Positions 59,210 through 64,000 of a stretch of DNA of 64,000 nucleotides are shown here, in pieces. How positions within the stretch are numbered: the stretch's first letter is position 1; the number at the start of each line of letters is the position of its first letter. The stretch comes from Turnera subulata (Eukaryota; Streptophyta; Magnoliopsida; Malpighiales; Passifloraceae), in contig JAKUCV010006207.1 of assembly GCA_028386065.3 (NCBI GenBank), positions 1 through 64,000 of the forward strand. The letters run 5' to 3'. A program made the position numbers and the translations under genes. Under the pieces are notes generated by a model, which saw only the letters and a program-made list of their open reading frames with translations, searched no databases and was not told the DNA's origin.

Positions 59210-60541
59210 ATATGACTTTCATTAACATCTCGTAACATGTAACACAATACGTACACAAGCACCCCAAGCCAGCCAAAAACAATACAACGGTGTTTGGGAT
59301 CTGCCTTGAGTGTACAAAAATGTGCAAAAGTGAAGGTGGCAAAGAGGCTAGCCAGTGCGGTCGAACTTTTCCTTTTGAAAATGCCATAGCAAGGAAATGA
59401 ACAATCGGATCCGCACTTCTCTTTACATGGTTAAATTTATATTGCAAAAATAAGGATCTATAATAGATCTATATCATGTAAAATAGCATCTATGGACCAC
59501 AACCTCTTTTCCTTCTCTATAGTAGCTTGAGTGATTGCTTCAAGGCAACCACTTTCAATGCTTACCAATTGCTAGGCCCTATGAGAAGCAACTAGAATAG
59601 CAAAATGTATAACCTCTGCTTCGGTCTCTAAGGTAGATCATCTTCATGAGTATAACATCAATCAATTTGCCCTCCGCATCCTCGCAACAGCTCTCCTGAA
59701 AGCTCTTCCTGTAGAATGATTATAGGCTACATCACAACTAAGCTTAACTCATCCACAAGGAGGAGCCTTCCAAACTGAATAGGAAGAATGGTGGAAGGAC
59801 ACAGCACGATCGAAAACACTATTTTGTGGCGCCATGTATCCTTCGCACGCCACACTAACTTGAAAAGTTAATTTACAAGGGCCTTCAAACACTTATTCTT
59901 CGAAAATAAAAGAATTCCTAACTTTCCATAACAACCAACACATGTAAGCAATCTGGGAGATTATTCTACCATTCTCTAATCGGCCAAGCTCTGAATAAAT
60001 ATTACTCCACCAATGTTTGAAATCAATGACACCAGTATGGTCAGGTTTATAACCAAGACTTGATGCAAACCATGCTATTTGAGCAAACCTGCAATGAAAT
60101 AGAGCATGTTCATGCGACTTGATCTCAATCTCACATCTAGGACAAAGAGGGGACACCTGCATATGCCTCGGCATCAAGTTCTCCCTGATCGGAAGTGAAT
60201 TGTGGCATGACCTCCAAAAATGTGCAAAACTCCTGTATCTATTCCTAGCAATCAAATTGTATCCCCATTTTACACGGTAATCCCCATTCCTAAGTGCAAG
60301 GTGAGTTCATCAAACTTAAAAGACCTAGGAACAAGAATTTTAAGAATAGTGCCACGATCAAAATCATTAAAAATAAAAGAAATGAGAGCAGCATTCCAAG
60401 ACCTGGTGATAGGATTAATAAGCTAGGAGATGATTTTGGAAATAATTTTGTATAAGAAATTACAAAGTCCAATGGGTCTCAACTGGTTTGGTTCCAGTGG
60501 AGAGGCTAGGCAATAAGGTGATATAGGTATGATTTAGTTCC
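59210..60541 (-). pseudogene. LINE 2 with reverse transcriptase core deleted
   Basis: The minus strand reads LRPIGLCNFLYKIISKIIS (entry to the reverse transcriptase, about 60480-60425), then directly SWNAALISFIFNDFDRG, a post-RT segment. The whole catalytic core with its xADD box is therefore missing. The zf-RVT domain follows (60255-59893: RSCHNSLPIRENL, CPRCEIEIKSHEHALFHC, WLLWKVRNSFIFEE), then an RNase H-like domain (VKLSCDVAYN, later HVKRSADPIVHFLA) to about 59310. The 3' end near 59210 is approximate; no poly-A run is obvious. The 5' end is cut by the LTR at 60542. Confidence 0.8.
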
Positions 60542-61511
60542 TGTGAGGATTCGGGCTAAAATTAATTGACCTCCTCACCTAATCCTTACACCTTGTCAAC
60601 CAATAATCCAACATCAAAGGAGTCGGCTTCCGAATTTAATTTCTTGGGAAAATTCAGGGAAAAACCTTTAAGCATCATCCTTAGGCAACAACTTCAAAAG
60701 GCAACCAATCTAGCTAACCAAGGATGTTGGATTCGGGAGTTTGTCGCAGATGGGAAGGCGTTAGGCACCCATCAGTGTTGGGGCGAAATCGTGTGCAGTT
60801 AAAGAACTTTCTTGTATGTCTTGTGCAAGTGTTGAATTTAGCAACAATAAAAATCAAAATCAACAGCAAAATAGAGAGTAAACAAATAATTGAGCTCGAG
60901 TTTCTACCACTAGAAACGGCCTACGTACCCCGACGACCGGGTTCAAAGCTCACGTAGTTCTTACATGGCATCCATAGCAATCACATCATCGTCATCACAA
61001 TAACAGTAATCACGAAATCAGCAAGCAAAAATCCAAGAGAAATCGAAAACTTACCTCTTGTAGCTCTCCTCCAGCTCCTTGCTTTTGGTTGTCTTCTAAC
61101 TCAACTCTTCTTCCACTCCTAAGTTCAATCTTCAATCTCCTCTTGATCTACTCTTTCCAATTTCTTCCCACTGCCCCTCTCCATGAAATTCCTCTAGAAA
61201 TCTAACCGTAAAAGTGTTTCTAAACCTGATGAGTTTCTCCAAGCTTTCTAAGCTTATGGGTGTTTTCTCTCTAAAATTTGATGCCTTTTCTGAGAGAGTA
61301 GGGGGTTTATTTATAGTGTTCTGAGTGCTGGGGGTTGTCCTTTTGATCCTAGGGCCGAGATTGAATCCCTAGATCTGATGGCTGAGAGCTAGAATAAAAA
61401 AAAGAGGAAAAAACTAGGAAAATTTCTGTTTCTGGGAAGCATGACTGCACAGCCCCGACGGTCCTCTCGCGACGACCTCCATGGGATGGCGGTCTTCCTT
61501 CCTTGACCGCC
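60542..61511 (-). repeat. LTR, family T, copy 3 (U3 start missing)
   Basis: On the minus strand the LTR ends CGAATCCTCACA at 60542, preceded by the TGGCGACTCC equivalent (GCCGACTCC, about 60640), the GTGAGCTTTGAACCCGG region (about 60945) and a TATA box (TATAAATA at 61315). It stops inside the inverted-repeat array at 61511, exactly at the end of a GACCGCC arm, where copy 4 begins. Confidence 0.75.
61441..61511. repeat. 31-bp periodic inverted-repeat array (LTR T copy 3)
   Basis: Arms at 61441 (ATGACTGCA), 61457 (GACGGTCCT), 61472 (ACGACCTCC), 61488 (GGCGGTCTT) and 61503 (TTGACCGCC). Equivalent arms are 31 bases apart with 7- and 6-base spacers, more diverged than in copies 1 and 2. It lies 126 bases from the TATA box. 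Confidence 0.8.
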
Positions 61512-62876
61512 CACTAGAAACCACCTACATAATTAAGCTTGAGTTTCCACCAATAGAAACCACTTACGTACTTCAACGACCGGATTCAAAGCTCACGAAG
61601 TTCTTACATGGCATCACAACACAACAACAACACAACACATCAACATCACGACACAGCAACAACAAAAACACAGCTCGATGCATCACAAACACAATAATAA
61701 AATTTGTCTTGCATCTAATTGTCAACTTGAGATTACCTATGCATCTGTGTGACCGGGTCAAAGCCGCGTAGTTCTAACATCATCACACCCACAGAAAACA
61801 TTTCGACATCAAATCGTCAATTAATCATCAATCAAATAGAAACCTAAAAGATTCAAAATCAAAAAGAGGTTAGAACACTTACCTTGAGTTTCTAGACAAA
61901 AACTATGCGTCAAATTCAAGGCCAATTACTGTAAAGAAAATAATTGATCCAGCTTTTGGGCTTAACAGAAAAGTTCTAGATCTTCCTCTTAGCTCTCTAG
62001 GGACACCAAGCTCGTAGCAATCCGACACCTACAGCTCCAGATATCGCCGATTTATTGCGACTGCACGCACCAAGGATTTTTACTCGGGATCACCACTTTT
62101 TTTCCATCAGAATTGCCTCCAACCACCACCTTCTTGCTCCACTCTTAATCTCCTGATGGAGAGAAAATTCCGTTAATTATCCTACCACCACCCTCTAATC
62201 TCTCCACCTCCTCTGGAAACCCTAGAGGTCTATTTATAGTGCTCAATTTGTCCACCAGGTAGTTTTGGAGCTCCTAGATTAATTTGGAAATAAAATCCTT
62301 GACTTGCACTCCAAGTCGGAGCTTTTCCTATTTTCTGACTCGTAAATTTCACGCCACTTTGCGACTAGAAGACGTTCGAATTGGGTTTTGGACTTTTCTG
62401 CAAAGTCCTAGATAATTCTCTCAGCTTTCTTCACATAAATTGGACTTTTGTAGCTCGAGATATGCTTAAAATATTGGGCCTGGGTCGGTATAGAAAAATC
62501 TGCATCTTGGGCTGGATTGAAATAATTGCTGCACTTTGTAGACACGTCCAAAAAATATAAATTTTATATTTCTGGGGAAAGCTCTGAAAGTCTAGTTTAG
62601 TCTCCAAATTGTTTCACTCAATTTCGATGTCTAGATCTCCCGAAATCTTCAAAATACTAAGTTGTTCTCGCTGTCGGAAGAACTTTCCAAAACCAGAACA
62701 CATGACCGCCAAGGCTGGGCTGTCATCGCGACATGACCGCCACGACCTGGTGGTCTTTCTTCTATGTCCACTGGGTCCAGATTACTGTTCATGCTCTTTC
62801 TATTTTGTCTGGATTTTTCTTAGTTTATACTCCAAGAATCTCAATTATATTCGTGGGTCACATTTGGCTATTCACA
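61512..62876 (-). repeat. LTR, family T, copy 4 (U5 end missing)
   Basis: On the minus strand it starts TGTGAATAGCCAAATG at 62876, aligning with the TGTGAACACCCCAAATTTG start of copy 1. It has the array at 62702-62757, a TATA box (TATAAATA at 62239), the cassette at about 62048-61955, and the GTGAGCTTTGAATCCGG region (about 61590). It breaks off at 61512. Outer flanks CCATC (62877) and GTTCC (60537-60541) differ, so copies 3 and 4 are probably not the two ends of one insertion. Confidence 0.7.
62702..62757. repeat. 31-bp periodic inverted-repeat array (LTR T copy 4)
   Basis: Arms at 62702 (ATGACCGCC), 62718 (GGCTGTCAT), 62733 (ATGACCGCC) and 62749 (GGTGGTCTT), again with a 31-base period and 7/6 spacers. 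It lies 463 bases from the TATA box, farther than in the other copies. Confidence 0.85.
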
Positions 62877-64000
62877 CCATCAAATCATTAATTCGATATT
62901 CAGAATCTGGAGTTTGGTCGTGCACTTAACCATATTGAGTGAAACTCTCAACATGTACACAAAAGATTCCAACACGTGTATACTTGACTTACTCTTATAA
63001 TGGAAAATGTGTGACAAGTTATCCGCGCTCAACTTCATAATATTTAACCCAATTAATGTGCGGATTCGACTTGGGTTGTGTCCTAATTGTGATGGGTGAG
63101 TTTCTCAATGGGACACGAAAACACAAAGTCGAGACCTCCCTTAAATACTCATTACACATTAATACTTTACTTTCAGGACAAAGCTCTGGATAGAAAAAAA
63201 AAAAAAAGTTACCGACACTATTACAAGGGATGAGAAAAATTATTCAAAACTGGACAATATTATTAAAAAATTTCATTATGGTTTAGATGTGAATAATGAT
63301 ACCATATATACCACAAAACATGCCTATCTAGGAATCAAATAACCTATGATTGTATGCTTGCACTAAACCATACAGAAAGCAGAAGACAGTAAAAAGAGTT
63401 ATGGGTTAGGGAAATATATATATAGATGATATGATGATCCATCAGTACATTAATAATTTTGTAGGCCAACGAATCAGCACTTTGATAATGCAGTTGGGAT
63501 GAGAGGAAGGTCGCACCGATAAATATTATTAAATTAAAGTGCTCGATACGGAAAGCAAGCAAGGAAAAAGAATGGGATGGAAACGAAAACATTATTCTGA
63601 TTTCAGCAGAAAAAAAAATTATTGTTCTCCTCTGCTCTGGTCAGAAAATATTGGTATCCCAAATTGAAGTTATATACTATGTTTTGGGTACAAAGAAGTT
63701 ATATACTATTGCTTATACAACACCGCTAACTTGGATATTTTACTAAAGCTTCCCCACGCGAAAATACACATGACCCCATATGAGGGTCCATTTTGTATGC
63801 CTAATTACTTCACTTTACTCTTCATTTTTTTTTTCCCCCGACATATTCCCCCAATATTCTTCATTCAAGATCATGAAAAAAATGTCAACATCGATCCTCT
63901 CAAATTCGTTAGCCATAAGTTTATATTCTTTGAATTTTTTTTTTAATAATAAAGAACAGATACCAAATTAGTAATTATAGTAAGTCTAGTTTCAGTCCGT
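62877..64000. other. no gene recognised
   Basis: AT-rich DNA with A runs (63194-63208), T runs (63826-63835 and 63931-63943) and a short TA run (63414-63422). Short frames on both strands are hydrophobic or low-complexity and lack a plausible start context or splice partners. It is probably intergenic. Confidence 0.4.

Noticed and set aside
60542..62876. A single LTR element with both LTRs of family T and a deleted interior
   Set aside because: The outer 5-mers GTTCC and CCATC do not match, so a fusion of two independent LTRs is at least as likely.

Overview
This window is nuclear DNA from a flowering plant, most likely a eudicot. The evidence is spliced GT-AG genes with AT-rich introns, Ty1-copia and Ty3-gypsy LTR retrotransposons with tRNA-type primer sites, plant-type LINEs with a zf-RVT/RNase H tail, Mutator-like elements with long terminal inverted repeats, and a hAT MITE with an 8-bp target duplication. 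I could not identify the species. Only two intact host genes were found. Almost everything else is nested, decayed mobile DNA.

Layout. 1-1152: the end of a gypsy LTR with its primer site, then a LINE endonuclease fragment. 1153-5400: a non-autonomous copia element of SIRE type. Its pol region is replaced by a second copy of the DNA found just upstream of the neighbouring gene (gypsy LTR, promoter and 5' UTR). 5401-7692: the gypsy LTR that lies upstream of that gene. 7693-13055: promoter and an intact 11-exon WD40 gene (AAMP/Sqt1-like, 413 aa), with one probable GC-AG intron. 14158-28954: gypsy element A, broken by two solo LTRs (17830-19575, 19670-21952) and a 2.0-kb Mutator-like element (22422-24466). 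28955-31613: gypsy and copia gag fragments, the latter split by a second TIR element. 32079-33866: an intact two-exon gene for a small membrane protein (185 aa, minus strand). 34543-58323: one minus-strand LINE, split by a solo LTR (37736-39601) and by gypsy element C (39707-58008). Gypsy C itself holds an 8.3-kb copia element and another solo LTR. 58324-58563: hAT MITE. 59210-62876: a second LINE lacking its reverse transcriptase core, then two fused LTRs. The rest has no recognisable gene.

The order of insertion can be read from target-site duplications: AGTTG, GGAAC and AGGAT are exact; TAGAC/TAGAT and CAAGG/CAGGG differ by one base; GAGTTTATAA (MULE) and TTAGCAAG (hAT) are exact.

I see no multi-gene pathway or defence-type system. 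The observations most worth following are the apparent capture of a host promoter by the copia element, a 31-bp periodic array of short inverted repeats in all four LTRs of one family (upstream of the TATA box), and a roughly 100-bp cassette shared by two otherwise different LTR families. All alignments and splice assignments were made by eye.
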